Assembly (NCBI RefSeq): GCF_001969365.1
Contig: NZ_CP019312.1
Coordinates: 1,550,001 to 1,614,000 of the forward strand
Reading direction: 5' to 3'
From: Tateyamaria omphalii
Lineage (GTDB): Bacteria > Pseudomonadota > Alphaproteobacteria > Rhodobacterales > Rhodobacteraceae
Length of the DNA: 64,000 nucleotides
Made by a program: the position numbers and the translations under genes. Under the pieces are notes generated by a model, which ran no database searches, had not been told where the DNA came from, and saw nothing but the letters and a program-made list of their open reading frames with translations. This document shows, one piece after another, positions 16,360-25,932 of the stretch (position 1 is its first letter; each line of letters opens with the position of its first letter).

Positions 16360-17772
16360 TCACCCCGCCTGCACCTCCTCCTCATCAAGATGCGCCACAC
16401 GCGCGCCCGATTTCGAAGAGGTCACGACCCCAAGCGATTTCAATTTCCGATGCAGCGCCGACCGCTCCATCCCCACAAAATTGGCCGTCCGGCTGATATT
16501 GCCCCCGAACCGATTGATCTGGGTCAGCAGATATTCCCGCTCAAACGCCTCCCGCGCCTCCCTCAGCGGCAAGGTCGCCAAGGCCCCCGAAAGCACCACG
16601 CGCCCCTCCTCGCCCGCGGGCTCCTCCGAGCCCGGCAACTCCTTGGCATCAATTGGGCCCGTCCCGTCCCCCAGTATCAAAACCCGCTCGATCATATTCT
16701 TCAACTGCCGCACATTCCCCGGCCAGACCATCGTCTGCATCAAGGCCGACGCATCCTCGGTCAGCTCCCGTTTCGGAAGGCCCTGCGCCGCGTTGCATTC
16801 CTCGATGAAATGCGAGGCCAGCACCGGAATATCCTCGCGCCGATCCTCAAGGCTGGGCACGGCAATCGGCACCACATTCAAACGGTGATAAAGTTCCTGC
16901 CGGAACGTCTCGGCCGCGATCGCCTCTTCCAGATTGCGATTGGTCGAGGAAATCACCCGCAGATCGACCCGCACATTATCCGTGCCGCCGACCCGCTGAA
17001 ACTGCTGGTCCACGAGAACCCGCAGGATCTTGGATTGCGTGCCGATGGGCATGTCGGCGACCTCATCGAAATAGATCACCCCACCATGCGCCTGCTCCAA
17101 GAGCCCAGGCTCGACCCCGCGGTCGGCGCTTTCCTTGCCGAACAGCACCTCTTCCATATTCTCTGGCGCCACGCCCGCGCAATTCACGGTGATAAAGGGC
17201 GCATCGGACCGGTTGGAATTGGCGTGGATATAGCGCGCCGCAACCTCCTTGCCGCAGCCCGCAGGACCGGTGAGCATCACCCGTCCATTCGATTTCGTCA
17301 CCTTATCGAGCTGCGAGATCAGAGCGCGGAAGCTGGCCGAAGCGCCGATCATCTTAGCCTCGGCCACCTCGGGGCGGCGCAGGCTCTGGTTTTCGCGGCG
17401 CAGGCGCGAGGTTTCCATCGCGCGGCGGATGACGACCAGCAACTGGTCGATATTGAAGGGTTTTTCGATGAAATCGTAAGCGCCCTGCTTGATCGCCGCG
17501 ACCGCAATCTCGATATTGCCGTGGCCTGATATGATGACCACGGGCACGCCGGGATTGTCACGCTTGACCGCCTTGAGGATGTCGATCCCGTCCATCCGGC
17601 TGTCCTTGAGCCAGATGTCGAGGATCATCAACGCAGGTTCCGCCGTGTTGATGGCCGCCATCGCATCGTCGGAATTACCCGCGAGCCGCGTGGCATAGCC
17701 CTCATCCTCGAGAATGTCCGAGATCAACTCCCGGATGTCGCGTTCATCGTCTACGATCAAGATATCGCTCAT
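16360..17772 (-). CDS. ntrX: Nitrogen regulation response regulator NtrX
   Basis: 470 residues: receiver domain (D52 in 'MILDIWLKD' is the expected phospho-acceptor), AAA+ domain (Walker A 'GPAGCGKE', Walker B 'GVIYFDEVADMP') and a C-terminal Fis-type HTH ('NISRTANFVGMERSALHRKLKSL'). The GAFTGA loop needed for sigma-54 contact is absent; the corresponding region reads 'LFGKESADRGVEPGLLEQ'. The ATG overlaps the ntrY stop by 4 bp (ATGA), so the kinase and regulator are coupled. Last gene of the dusB-ntrB-ntrC-ntrY-ntrX operon. NtrX controls nitrogen, redox and envelope functions in alphaproteobacteria. Confidence 0.95.
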   Translation of the reverse strand: MSDILIVDDERDIRELISDILEDEGYATRLAGNSDDAMAAINTAEPALMILDIWLKDSRMDGIDILKAVKRDNPGVPVVIISGHGNIEIAVAAIKQGAYDFIEKPFNIDQLLVVIRRAMETSRLRRENQSLRRPEVAEAKMIGASASFRALISQLDKVTKSNGRVMLTGPAGCGKEVAARYIHANSNRSDAPFITVNCAGVAPENMEEVLFGKESADRGVEPGLLEQAHGGVIYFDEVADMPIGTQSKILRVLVDQQFQRVGGTDNVRVDLRVISSTNRNLEEAIAAETFRQELYHRLNVVPIAVPSLEDRREDIPVLASHFIEECNAAQGLPKRELTEDASALMQTMVWPGNVRQLKNMIERVLILGDGTGPIDAKELPGSEEPAGEEGRVVLSGALATLPLREAREAFEREYLLTQINRFGGNISRTANFVGMERSALHRKLKSLGVVTSSKSGARVAHLDEEEVQAG

Positions 17773-20009
17773 ACCGCTTCCTCTTTCTCAACTGCTGGTG
17801 CTTGGGCCAGGATGGGCAAGGTGATGACCGCCATGGCGCCGCTGTGGGTCTGGCCCGCAAAGGGGGCCGCGTCGTCGAGGGTCAGGGTGCCCCCGTGTTC
17901 TTCGATGATCTTCTTGACGATGGGCAGGCCAAGGCCCGTCCCCTCGTCCCGGGTGGTCACGTAGGGTTCGAACAGGCGCGCGCGGTCCTCAGGCAGGCCA
18001 ATGCCGTTGTCCGAAATTGTGATCACAGCGCCGATCGGGTTGGTCTCCATACGCACCTCGATGCGTGGCGCGTGACCATCCGGAGCCCCTTTTTTACGCA
18101 ATGTTTCAATGGCTTCTCCACCATTCTTCACAAGGTTTGTCAGCGCTTGAGAGATCATGGTCGCGTCCACCTCGGCGTGGATGGCCGTGTCTGGCAGGTC
18201 TGCCACGATCTGCACATCGGGCTGACCGGACTGCTGCAGGACGACGGCGTCCCGCACGATCTGGGTCAAATCCTCGCTCTTGCGTTCGGGTTCGGGCATG
18301 CGCGCAAATTTGGAGAACTCATCAACAATGCGGCGCAGGTCGCCGGTCTGGCGCACGATCACGTCGGTCATCTGTTCGAGACTGTCGCTCTCCTCGCCCA
18401 GCTTCGGGCTGAACTTGCGCTTGATGCGTTCCGCGCTGAGCTGGATGGGGGTCAGCGGGTTCTTGATCTCGTGTGCGATGCGGCGGGCCACATCGCCCCA
18501 GGCCGCCATCCGCTGCGCCGACACAAGGTCGGTCACGTCGTCGAAGGCAACCACATATCCCTCGAGCGTGCCTTCGACGCTGCGGCGCGTCGCCATACGG
18601 ACCAGCAGGTTTTCGAGGCGGCCATTGCGCGTCACCTTGACCTCGCCCGTGGCGACCTCTTGCGGGCCCGCCCGGAGCAGGGCGAAGAGTGCCGCGAATT
18701 CCGGCACGGCAACAGCCAGCGGAACGGTTTCGCGCCCCTCTTGCCAATGCAGGAGGCGCGCGCCGGAGCGGTTAACGAACGTGACGCGCCCATTGGCATC
18801 GACGCCGACCACACCGGAGGTGACAGAGCTGAGCACCGAATCGAACAGGCGGCGGCGGCGTTCGATCTGTTCGGTGTTGGCGAGCAGGGTCTGACGCTGA
18901 CCCTTGAGCTGCTTGGTCATCTGGTTGAAGTAGCGGCCGAGCATGGCGATTTCGTCGTCGCCCTCTTCCTCTCGCACCTGCACGTCGAGGTCCCCGGCCC
19001 CGACCCGCTGCGCAGCACCGGTCAGGCGGCCCACGGGACCGGACAGACGTTCAGCGAACCACAGGCCCAACCAGATCGCGGCCAGGATCAGGATCACGGC
19101 AAAGCCCAGATAAAGCAGGCCGAACTGAAAGAGCACAGTTCCGCGTTCGCTTTCAAGCTGTTGATACAGCCGCACGGTTTCCTTGGTTTCATCCAGCAGC
19201 GACAGGATTTCACCGTCCACATCGCGGCTGACATAGACAAAGCGGTCCACATAGCTGGCGAGCGGCACGAGCGCGCGGAATTCATTGTTGTCCCAGTCCT
19301 GGATCACCAAACCGGCTGCGTCTCTGGACTGCTTGATCTGGTCGGAATTGGGCTGTTCGAAATCAAAGAGATAGGAGCGGTCGCCCCGCGCGCGTATATC
19401 GCCGGTGCCGTCGATAATGTAGGCTTCGCGCAGGCCGCGCTGCACTTGCAACTGCCCTTCGGTCAGCACCTCACGGTCGCTGACGATTTGCGCGCCGCGC
19501 ACGGTGTCGATGTAGCGCGCAAGGGCGCGAGCGTCGGTGATCAGGTCCTCGCGCTGTTCGGATTCGTAGGCTTCGGCGGCGGCAAGGGAAGCACCGACCA
19601 CGCGGCTGACGCGGTCGGAAAACCACCCCTCGAGCCCGATATTCACTGTGAGACCGGCAAAGACGGCGACAGTGACGGTCGGGATCAGGGCAAGAAGAGC
19701 AAAGACGCCGGTGAGCCGCAGGTGCAGGCGTGACCCGGCAGACTTCGCGCGCCGCGCCGCGATCAGCCGCGCGATCTGCGATAGAACAAGCGCACCAAGC
19801 AGCAGGACATAGACAAGGTCGGCCAACAGAACGAGACGGAGCGACAGCGCGTTCGCGCCCTGATCGAGTGGGCCAAGAACAAGGAAAGTCGCCAGCGCGA
19901 GTACCGGCCCCAGAAGGACCAGCCCCAGCGTCGCAAAGTTGCGCACGCGCCTGCGTCGTCGCAATCGACCCAGCGTTAACCACCAGGTTGTGCGTGTTCC
20001 GGATGCCAC
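17769..20009 (-). CDS. ntrY: Membrane sensor histidine kinase NtrY
   Basis: 746 residues with several N-terminal membrane segments (about residues 25-50, 58-80 and 98-125, plus one near 295-318 flanking a periplasmic domain). HAMP ('ERLSGPVGRLTGAAQRVGAGD'), PAS ('VDANGRVTFVNRSGARLL'), HisKA H-box 'RRIAHEIKNPLTPIQLSAER' and HATPase_c ('DNGIGLPEDRARLFEPYVT', 'GTGLGLPIVKKIIEEHGG') follow in order. It is the cognate kinase of NtrX. A 101-bp gap from ntrC may contain an internal promoter. Confidence 0.95.
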   Translation of the reverse strand: MASGTRTTWWLTLGRLRRRRRVRNFATLGLVLLGPVLALATFLVLGPLDQGANALSLRLVLLADLVYVLLLGALVLSQIARLIAARRAKSAGSRLHLRLTGVFALLALIPTVTVAVFAGLTVNIGLEGWFSDRVSRVVGASLAAAEAYESEQREDLITDARALARYIDTVRGAQIVSDREVLTEGQLQVQRGLREAYIIDGTGDIRARGDRSYLFDFEQPNSDQIKQSRDAAGLVIQDWDNNEFRALVPLASYVDRFVYVSRDVDGEILSLLDETKETVRLYQQLESERGTVLFQFGLLYLGFAVILILAAIWLGLWFAERLSGPVGRLTGAAQRVGAGDLDVQVREEEGDDEIAMLGRYFNQMTKQLKGQRQTLLANTEQIERRRRLFDSVLSSVTSGVVGVDANGRVTFVNRSGARLLHWQEGRETVPLAVAVPEFAALFALLRAGPQEVATGEVKVTRNGRLENLLVRMATRRSVEGTLEGYVVAFDDVTDLVSAQRMAAWGDVARRIAHEIKNPLTPIQLSAERIKRKFSPKLGEESDSLEQMTDVIVRQTGDLRRIVDEFSKFARMPEPERKSEDLTQIVRDAVVLQQSGQPDVQIVADLPDTAIHAEVDATMISQALTNLVKNGGEAIETLRKKGAPDGHAPRIEVRMETNPIGAVITISDNGIGLPEDRARLFEPYVTTRDEGTGLGLPIVKKIIEEHGGTLTLDDAAPFAGQTHSGAMAVITLPILAQAPAVEKEEAV

Positions 20010-20110
20010 TTCGTGCGCCCTCGATGATGTGGCACACAGGGTGCCTTACCGCCATATCCCGTGATCATCCGCACCGATGCGGCGCAGATGCCACGGGTTG
20101 TGTGGCAGTA

Positions 20111-21472
20111 TTACATCAATTTGCGGCGGCGTGTCACCTCAATATCAAGATCGGTGATTTTCTTGCGCAAGGTATTTCGGTTGATGCCCAAAAGGTCCGC
20201 GCATTTCGCCTGATTTCCACCCGTGGCGTCGAGCGCGATTTCGATCAGGGGCGCTTCGACCTCGCGCAGGATCCGCTGGTAGAGGCCCGGAGGTGGCAGC
20301 ATGTTGCCGTGCAGGTCGAAGTAGCGCTTGAGGTGGCGCGCGACGGACGCGCCCAGCTTTTCGGTGTCGCCCGCACTGCGGATCGGTTCCAGTTCGGGCT
20401 GGCTGCCCAGCACCTGTTCGACCTCGGATGCCGAGATTTCGACGGCGCGGCTGGTGAGGCCAAGGCGACGTACCGCATTTTCCAACTGACGCACATTGCC
20501 GGGCCAGGAATAGGTGCGGAAAATCTCTGCCGCGGCTTCGGACAGGGCCCGGCGGGGTTGCCCCGTCTTTTCGCCGCGCACGAGGAAATGTTCGGCGAGC
20601 AGCGGGATATCGTCGACCCGTTCGCGCAAGGCAGGCACGTTGAGCGTGGCACCCGAGAGCCGGTAATAGAGGTCCTTGCGCACCTGTCCTGCTTCCATCG
20701 CCGCCGTCAGGTCGGTTTGCGAGGTGGCCAGGAAGCGCGGGACATATTCGCCGGGCGTATCCATCATCCGCACGATGCGCGCCTGGATTTCCTCGGGGAT
20801 ATCGCCGATCTCATCGATCAGAAGCGTGCCGCCCTTGACCCGCGCCAGCACGCGCGCCGGGCCTTCGAGGTCTTGCAGTTCAGCGGCGTTCACCGTGACA
20901 AACGGAAGCGTACGGCGGTCAGAAAAGTCATGGATCGCGCGCGCAATCAGCGATTTGCCGGTGCCGCTTTCGCCCCAGATCAGCACGGGCAGGTCGGTGT
21001 TCATCACCCGCGCCACAACGCGGTAGAGCGCTTGCATGATCGCCGTCCGCCCAACGAGGGGCAGCTCGTCGGGGCGGTCAATCTCTTCTTCGCGTGCGGG
21101 CGCGTGGGCCTTTTGTTCCAGCGCCTTGGCCGTGCGTTTCATCAGGTCCGGCAGGTCGAACGGTTTGGGCAGGTAGTCATAGGCTTCGGCCTCGGCCGCC
21201 TGGATCGCTGTCATGATCGTGTTCTGCGCGCTGATCACGATCACCGGCAGGCCGGGCCGGTCTTCGGAGATCTTGGGCAGCATTTCCAGCCCGTTGCCGT
21301 CGGGCATCATCACATCCGAGATCACCACGTCGCCCTTCCCCTCGCCCACCCATCGCATGAGCGTCGTCAGGCTGGAGGTGGCGTGCACCTTGCACCCCGC
21401 ACGCGTCAGTGCCTGGGTCAGAACGGTGCGGATCGTGCGGTCGTCATCGGCAACAAGAACGGTGCCATCCAT
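20111..21472 (-). CDS. ntrC: Nitrogen regulation protein NtrC, sigma-54-independent type
   Basis: 453 residues: receiver ('[13 protein letters not shown]', D53), AAA+ domain (Walker A 'GESGTGKS', Walker B '[13 protein letters not shown]') and Fis-like HTH ('[21 protein letters not shown]'). The GAFTGA loop is missing: the segment between the Walker motifs is shortened to '[21 protein letters not shown]'. This deletion is known for Rhodobacter capsulatus NtrC, which activates sigma-70 promoters, and it marks the family. Phosphorylated by NtrB, encoded 3 bp upstream. Confidence 0.96.
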   Translation of the reverse strand: MDGTVLVADDDRTIRTVLTQALTRAGCKVHATSSLTTLMRWVGEGKGDVVISDVMMPDGNGLEMLPKISEDRPGLPVIVISAQNTIMTAIQAAEAEAYDYLPKPFDLPDLMKRTAKALEQKAHAPAREEEIDRPDELPLVGRTAIMQALYRVVARVMNTDLPVLIWGESGTGKSLIARAIHDFSDRRTLPFVTVNAAELQDLEGPARVLARVKGGTLLIDEIGDIPEEIQARIVRMMDTPGEYVPRFLATSQTDLTAAMEAGQVRKDLYYRLSGATLNVPALRERVDDIPLLAEHFLVRGEKTGQPRRALSEAAAEIFRTYSWPGNVRQLENAVRRLGLTSRAVEISASEVEQVLGSQPELEPIRSAGDTEKLGASVARHLKRYFDLHGNMLPPPGLYQRILREVEAPLIEIALDATGGNQAKCADLLGINRNTLRKKITDLDIEVTRRRKLM

Positions 21473-21475
21473 GTG

Positions 21476-22567
21476 CTAGTCCTTTGGTTGTTCGGAATGA
21501 AGCTGCGCTGACTTGGGCGCGCGGGGCAGTGACAGGCGAAACACGGTTTTGCCTGGAACGGAGGTGACGGAAATCCAGCCGCCGTGGTCCGAGATGATCT
21601 TGGACACCAGCGCAAGGCCAAGGCCGGTGCCGTTCTCCTTGCCCGATACGAACGGGTCGAAGATATCGGCGGCGATGGCGTCGGGCAGGCCGGGACCGTC
21701 ATCAATGATCTCGATCTGCAAGGGCAGTGACTGGCCGGACCCATCGGCACGGCGCAGGCGGAACGAGTGTTCAAAATAGCTGTGCAGGCGGATCTTCCCG
21801 CCCGCATCGCCAGCGGCCTCGGAAGCGTTCTTGAGCAGGTTGAGCACGACTTGCAACAGCTTGTCCGGGTCGCCATAGGCCAGCGGCAGTGAGGGGTCGT
21901 AATCCTCAATGATCTTCATTTGCGCGCCAAAGCCCAGAAGCGCGGAGCGCCGTGCGCGATCCAGCACGTCGTGGATGTTCACCGCCTTGAGGTCGGGCGG
22001 CGACAGGTTGCCGAACTGTTCGACCTGCTCCAACAGCTTGACGATGCGCCGTCCCTCTTCGACGATCAGATCGGTGAGTTCCAGATCCTCGGGCTTGAGG
22101 TTCATGCTGAGGAGTTGCGCGGCGCCGGTGATGCCCGCGAGCGGGTTCTTGATCTCATGCGCCAGCATCTCGGCCATGCCGATGGCGGATTTGGCAGCGG
22201 ATTTGACCGAATGGTTCTGCGTCATGCGCCCCGACAACTCGCGCGGCGAGATCATCAGCACCATGTGATCCGGCGCCCCGATGAGCGGCGCGATCTGCAG
22301 GGCGCATTGCAGCGGCGCGCGTCGTCCGTGGCCCACATCCACGTCGTTGACGAAAAGCGGCGTGCCGTTCTTGCGGGCGCGGGCCAGGTTGTCTTCCAGC
22401 GGGGCATCGACCGCCAGCTCGTCCCAAAGCGGCAGCCCCTTCATCGTCTTGACGGAGGAGTTGAAGAACCCCTCGGCGGCGGAATTGATGTCGACGATCT
22501 CGTCCTGCGGCCCGATGATGATCACCGGCACGGGCAATGACGCCCAAAGATCCCCTGCCCCGGTCAT
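21476..22567 (-). CDS. ntrB: Nitrogen regulation sensor kinase NtrB
   Basis: 363 residues from ATG 22567, which overlaps the dusB stop by 4 bp; an upstream in-frame start would intrude further into dusB. N-terminal PAS ('PVIIIGPQDEIVDINSAAEGFF'-like start), H-box 'AEMLAHEIKNPLAGITGAAQ', N-box 'LLKNASEAAG' and G-boxes 'DDGPGLP' and 'GTGLGLALV'. No membrane segment, so it is a soluble kinase controlled by PII proteins in response to nitrogen status. Confidence 0.96.
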   Translation of the reverse strand: MTGAGDLWASLPVPVIIIGPQDEIVDINSAAEGFFNSSVKTMKGLPLWDELAVDAPLEDNLARARKNGTPLFVNDVDVGHGRRAPLQCALQIAPLIGAPDHMVLMISPRELSGRMTQNHSVKSAAKSAIGMAEMLAHEIKNPLAGITGAAQLLSMNLKPEDLELTDLIVEEGRRIVKLLEQVEQFGNLSPPDLKAVNIHDVLDRARRSALLGFGAQMKIIEDYDPSLPLAYGDPDKLLQVVLNLLKNASEAAGDAGGKIRLHSYFEHSFRLRRADGSGQSLPLQIEIIDDGPGLPDAIAADIFDPFVSGKENGTGLGLALVSKIISDHGGWISVTSVPGKTVFRLSLPRAPKSAQLHSEQPKD

Positions 22568-23544
22568 GCCGCGGCCATCCCGGCTTCGGGGCACAGCGCG
22601 CGCGGCAGCAGATCCATCGTGGCCTTGGGAGTCTTTGCCGTCAGCACCGCGCGGCGCAGATCAGCGGGCGTGCCAGCCGTGTCCATGAACCAACCCAGAT
22701 GCTTGCGCGCGACGCGCAGGCCCAACAGGTCGCCATAGAAGGCGAGCATGGCGTCGTAATGCGCCATCACCATCTCGGCAAAGGCATCGCCGCGCGGCAC
22801 ATCCGGCGCAGGTGTGCCGTAAAGCGCACGCGCGACCTGCGCCAAAAGCCACGGCTTGCCCTGCGCGCCGCGCCCGATCATCACACCATGCGCGCCCGAC
22901 TGGTCGAGCGCTTGTCGAGCGGTGGCGGGATCAACAATGTCGCCATTGGCGATCACCGGGATGTCCACGGCATCAACCACGGCCCGGATCGCCGCCCAAT
23001 CGGCCTGTCCCTTGTAGAACTGGCAGCGCGTGCGCCCATGGATCACGATCTGGCGAATGCCTGCCGCCTCGGCCCGCGCGGCAATGTCGGGCGCGTTCAT
23101 CAGCGCATCATCCCAGCCAAGCCGGGTCTTGAGCGTGACCGGAATGTCGACAGCATTCACGACCGCCTCGATCAGCGTCAACGCATGATCCGGGTCGCGC
23201 ATCAGCGCAGACCCGGAATACCCGTTCACAACCTTTTTGGCCGGGCAGCCCATGTTGATGTCGATGACGCGCGCGCCTTGCCCAGCGACCATCCGGGCCG
23301 CTTCGGCCATCGGCGCGGCCTCTCGCCCGGCCAATTGCACGGCTGTTCCAGCGGCGCCAAGCCCGAGTTCGGCCTTTTCGCGGCTGCCCGGGCGTGCGTT
23401 CAGCATATCGTGGCTCGCCACCATCTCGGACACCACCATACCGGCCCCGAACCGGGCCACGAGGGACCGGAACGGCAGGTCGGTGATTCCGGCCATCGGG
23501 GCCAGCATTACGGGAGCTGTCATGTCGAGGGGGCCTGCGGCCAT
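22564..23544 (-). CDS. dusB: tRNA-dihydrouridine synthase DusB (NifR3)
   Basis: 326 residues. FMN-binding TIM barrel with '[15 protein letters not shown]', catalytic Cys in '[11 protein letters not shown]', '[10 protein letters not shown]', '[12 protein letters not shown]', 'VIANGDI' and '[14 protein letters not shown]'. It reduces uridine in the tRNA D-loop using NADPH. First gene of the classic nifR3-ntrBC arrangement known from Rhodobacter and Azospirillum. The longer start (23544, [12 protein letters not shown]) is preferred over ATG 23523 because family members carry residues before the TAPV strand. Confidence 0.95.
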   Translation of the reverse strand: MAAGPLDMTAPVMLAPMAGITDLPFRSLVARFGAGMVVSEMVASHDMLNARPGSREKAELGLGAAGTAVQLAGREAAPMAEAARMVAGQGARVIDINMGCPAKKVVNGYSGSALMRDPDHALTLIEAVVNAVDIPVTLKTRLGWDDALMNAPDIAARAEAAGIRQIVIHGRTRCQFYKGQADWAAIRAVVDAVDIPVIANGDIVDPATARQALDQSGAHGVMIGRGAQGKPWLLAQVARALYGTPAPDVPRGDAFAEMVMAHYDAMLAFYGDLLGLRVARKHLGWFMDTAGTPADLRRAVLTAKTPKATMDLLPRALCPEAGMAAA

Positions 23545-23726
23545 GCCTGATGCCTAATCATTGTGCGTTTACCTTTGGTACTTCACTGTCTGGGTTTTCT
23601 CAATTCTCTCAGGCCTGTTTGTGCGTCATGCAGCGGCTGACCGCCTATTTTTTGTGCACCCCCGTGAGGCATGGACAGGATGCCCGTCTGCGCCTAGAGA
23701 TCGCATATGATTGGGAAGGAATTGCG

Positions 23727-24392
23727 ATGAATGGCGCCGCTGCCGTGATCGTTGCGGCGGGCCGAGGGGTCCGCGCAGGGGGCGATATGCCCAAGCAGTG
23801 GCAGGCGCTGTCAGGACGCCCCATATTTGCGCACACGCTGGATGCGTTCGCCAGCCATCCCGGGATTGCAGAGATCGTTCTGGTCATAAATCCGCAGGAC
23901 AGGAACATGTTGGCCATGCTGGACATGGGCACTGCAACCCTTGTCGAGGGTGGCGCAGACCGGGCGGCGTCGGTGCGGAACGGGCTGGACGCCGTCGCCC
24001 GATCGAAAATGGTGCTGATCCATGATGTGGCACGGCCCCTTGTGACGGCCGAGACCATTTCCAACGTGATCGCGGCATTGGACAAGACGCCGGGCGCTGC
24101 ACCGGCCCTGCCCGTGACCGACGCGCTTTGGACCGGCGCGGATGGTCAGGTCACAGGCACGCAGGATCGCACCGGGCTGTACCGGGCGCAAACGCCGCAA
24201 GGCTTTCACCTGGAGGCGATCCGCGCGGCCCACGCAGCGCACCCCGGCGGTGCAGCGGATGATGTAGAGGTCGCACGCGCCCACGGCCTTGCGGTTGCCA
24301 TTGTGCCCGGTGATGAGGACAATCTGAAAATTACCATGCCTGCGGATTTCGCGCGGGCCGACCGGATCTTGCGAGGGCGCGATGGACATTAG
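23727..24392 (+). CDS. ispD: 2-C-methyl-D-erythritol 4-phosphate cytidylyltransferase IspD
   Basis: 221 residues from ATG 23727. CTP-binding loop '[20 protein letters not shown]', then '[13 protein letters not shown]' and '[16 protein letters not shown]', with the C-terminal '[14 protein letters not shown]'. It catalyses the third step of the MEP isoprenoid pathway. It overlaps ispF by 11 bp; in many alphaproteobacteria the two are fused as IspDF, but here they are separate, coupled genes. Divergent from dusB across about 180 bp. Confidence 0.96.
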   Translation: MNGAAAVIVAAGRGVRAGGDMPKQWQALSGRPIFAHTLDAFASHPGIAEIVLVINPQDRNMLAMLDMGTATLVEGGADRAASVRNGLDAVARSKMVLIHDVARPLVTAETISNVIAALDKTPGAAPALPVTDALWTGADGQVTGTQDRTGLYRAQTPQGFHLEAIRAAHAAHPGGAADDVEVARAHGLAVAIVPGDEDNLKITMPADFARADRILRGRDGH

Positions 24393-24861
24393 ACTGGGCA
24401 ACGGATTTGACGTGCATGCCTTTGGTCCCGGCGATCATATCACGCTCTGCGGCGTGCAGGTGCCACATGACAAGGGGCTGATCGGCCATTCGGATGCGGA
24501 TGTTGGCATGCACACAGTGACCGATGCGATCTATGGCGCGCTGGCCCGCGGGGACATTGGACAGCACTTTCCGCCCACGGATCCCCGGTGGAAAGGTGCG
24601 GCAAGCGATATCTTCCTCCGCCATGCGGTGGCACTGGCAGCGGACATGGGGTTCGAGATTTCCAACGTGGATTGCACACTGATCTGCGAAGCACCCAAGA
24701 TCGGGCCACATGCGGCACAGATGCGCGCCGTTATGGCCGGGATTATGGAGCTGGGGCAGGACCGCGTATCGGTCAAGGCGACAACGTCCGAGCGTTTGGG
24801 CTTTACCGGGCGCGGCGAGGGCATCGCCTGCATCGCCACCGCCGCGTTGATCAAGCCATGA
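24382..24861 (+). CDS. ispF: 2-C-methyl-D-erythritol 2,4-cyclodiphosphate synthase IspF
   Basis: 159 residues, standard length. Metal ligands D10 and H12 in '[10 protein letters not shown]' and the conserved '[18 protein letters not shown]'; the C-terminal '[19 protein letters not shown]' is the family signature. It cyclises the IspE product, releasing CMP, as a homotrimer. The start lies within the end of ispD, and the stop overlaps the next gene by 4 bp. Confidence 0.97.
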   Translation: MDIRLGNGFDVHAFGPGDHITLCGVQVPHDKGLIGHSDADVGMHTVTDAIYGALARGDIGQHFPPTDPRWKGAASDIFLRHAVALAADMGFEISNVDCTLICEAPKIGPHAAQMRAVMAGIMELGQDRVSVKATTSERLGFTGRGEGIACIATAALIKP

Positions 24862-25352
24862 TGGCCCGCATCCTGGGCACAGCGTGTTTCGTGGGTTATT
24901 TGCGGCCCGCGCCGGGCACCTGGGGGTCGCTTTTTGCGTTGCCGCTGGCCTGGGCCCTGCACATTGCCGGGGGGTTTCCGCTGCTTGCGTTGGCAACGCT
25001 TTCGTATTTTGCAGCCGCCTTGTGGGCAACGGCTCAGATGACGGCAGGCAGCACGGACCATGATCCGTCCGAGATCGTCGCAGACGAAGTTGTCGGTCAG
25101 TGGATTGCCCTGTTCCCGCTCAGCTACGCGGCCTGGGATCGGGGGATCGACATTCTGGCGATGTGGCCGGGTTGGTTGGCTGCCTTTGCCCTGTTTCGCC
25201 TTTTCGATATCTGGAAGCCTTGGTTGGTGGGCTGGGCAGATCGGCGTGGCGATGCGCTTGGGGTGATGCTTGATGATGTGATTGCGGGCGTCTTTGCAGC
25301 CATTGGCGTTCTGGCACTCGCCGCCCTTGCCCACGGGGTGTTGATGAGATGA
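24858..25352 (+). CDS. pgpA: Phosphatidylglycerophosphatase A
   Basis: 164 residues from the ATG overlapping the ispF stop (ATGA); a further ATG follows directly. PgpA-family features: '[12 protein letters not shown]', '[19 protein letters not shown]', '[16 protein letters not shown]' and '[13 protein letters not shown]', where acidic residues coordinate Mg2+, set among membrane helices. It dephosphorylates phosphatidylglycerol phosphate in the inner membrane. Overlaps cinA by 4 bp. Confidence 0.93.
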   Translation: MMARILGTACFVGYLRPAPGTWGSLFALPLAWALHIAGGFPLLALATLSYFAAALWATAQMTAGSTDHDPSEIVADEVVGQWIALFPLSYAAWDRGIDILAMWPGWLAAFALFRLFDIWKPWLVGWADRRGDALGVMLDDVIAGVFAAIGVLALAALAHGVLMR

Positions 25353-25822
25353 CCCTCGCCGCGGACGTGCTTGATCTTGCGAAGGAACGGCAGGTCATGG
25401 TGGCCACAGCCGAAAGCTGTACCGGCGGTATGGTGGCGGCGGCATTGACCGACGTGCCCGGATCGTCCACCGTCGTCGAACGCGGGTTCGTAACGTACAC
25501 GAACCGCGCCAAGATCGAGATGTTGGGGGTCAGCTCGGCCACGCTTGAGGCACATGGCGCGGTCAGCGAAGATGTGGCCGCCGAGATGGCGCGTGGCGCC
25601 CTGACGCACGCGCCCGTTCAGCTTGCGGTGTCGATCACGGGCATCGCGGGGCCCGGCGGATCAGAGTTCAAACCGGAGGGCCGGGTGTGCTTTGGCATCG
25701 CCGATGCGAACGGTGTGCATACCGAAACGGTTGAGTTCGGAGCATTGGGACGTGACAACGTGCGTATCGCCGCGCGGGATCACGCGCTGGAACTACTCAA
25801 AAATGCCCTGTCGGCAGTGTAA
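25349..25822 (+). CDS. pncC: CinA C-terminal domain protein, nicotinamide-nucleotide amidase type
   Basis: 157 residues, only the CinA_C domain. Motifs 'ATAESCTGGMVAAALTDVPGSS', 'VVERGFVTYTNRAK', 'AVSITGIAGPGGSEFKPEGRV' fit PncC, which deamidates NMN to NaMN in pyridine-nucleotide salvage. The N-terminal COG1058 domain of full CinA is absent. Last gene of the ispD-ispF-pgpA-pncC overlap chain. Confidence 0.92.
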   Translation: MTLAADVLDLAKERQVMVATAESCTGGMVAAALTDVPGSSTVVERGFVTYTNRAKIEMLGVSSATLEAHGAVSEDVAAEMARGALTHAPVQLAVSITGIAGPGGSEFKPEGRVCFGIADANGVHTETVEFGALGRDNVRIAARDHALELLKNALSAV

Positions 25823-25932
25823 CTCGCAACCATGTCAAAATTATTATTTATTTTCAAATACTTAAATTCCATCCACCCTTAAAGACAGTCGTGACATGAC
25901 GCGCTTCTTTTCAGTAACCTCGCTTGCGCCGT

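Noticed and set aside
17802..19733. 643-codon open frame opposite ntrY
   Set aside because: Antisense to a well-conserved kinase; no recognisable domain.
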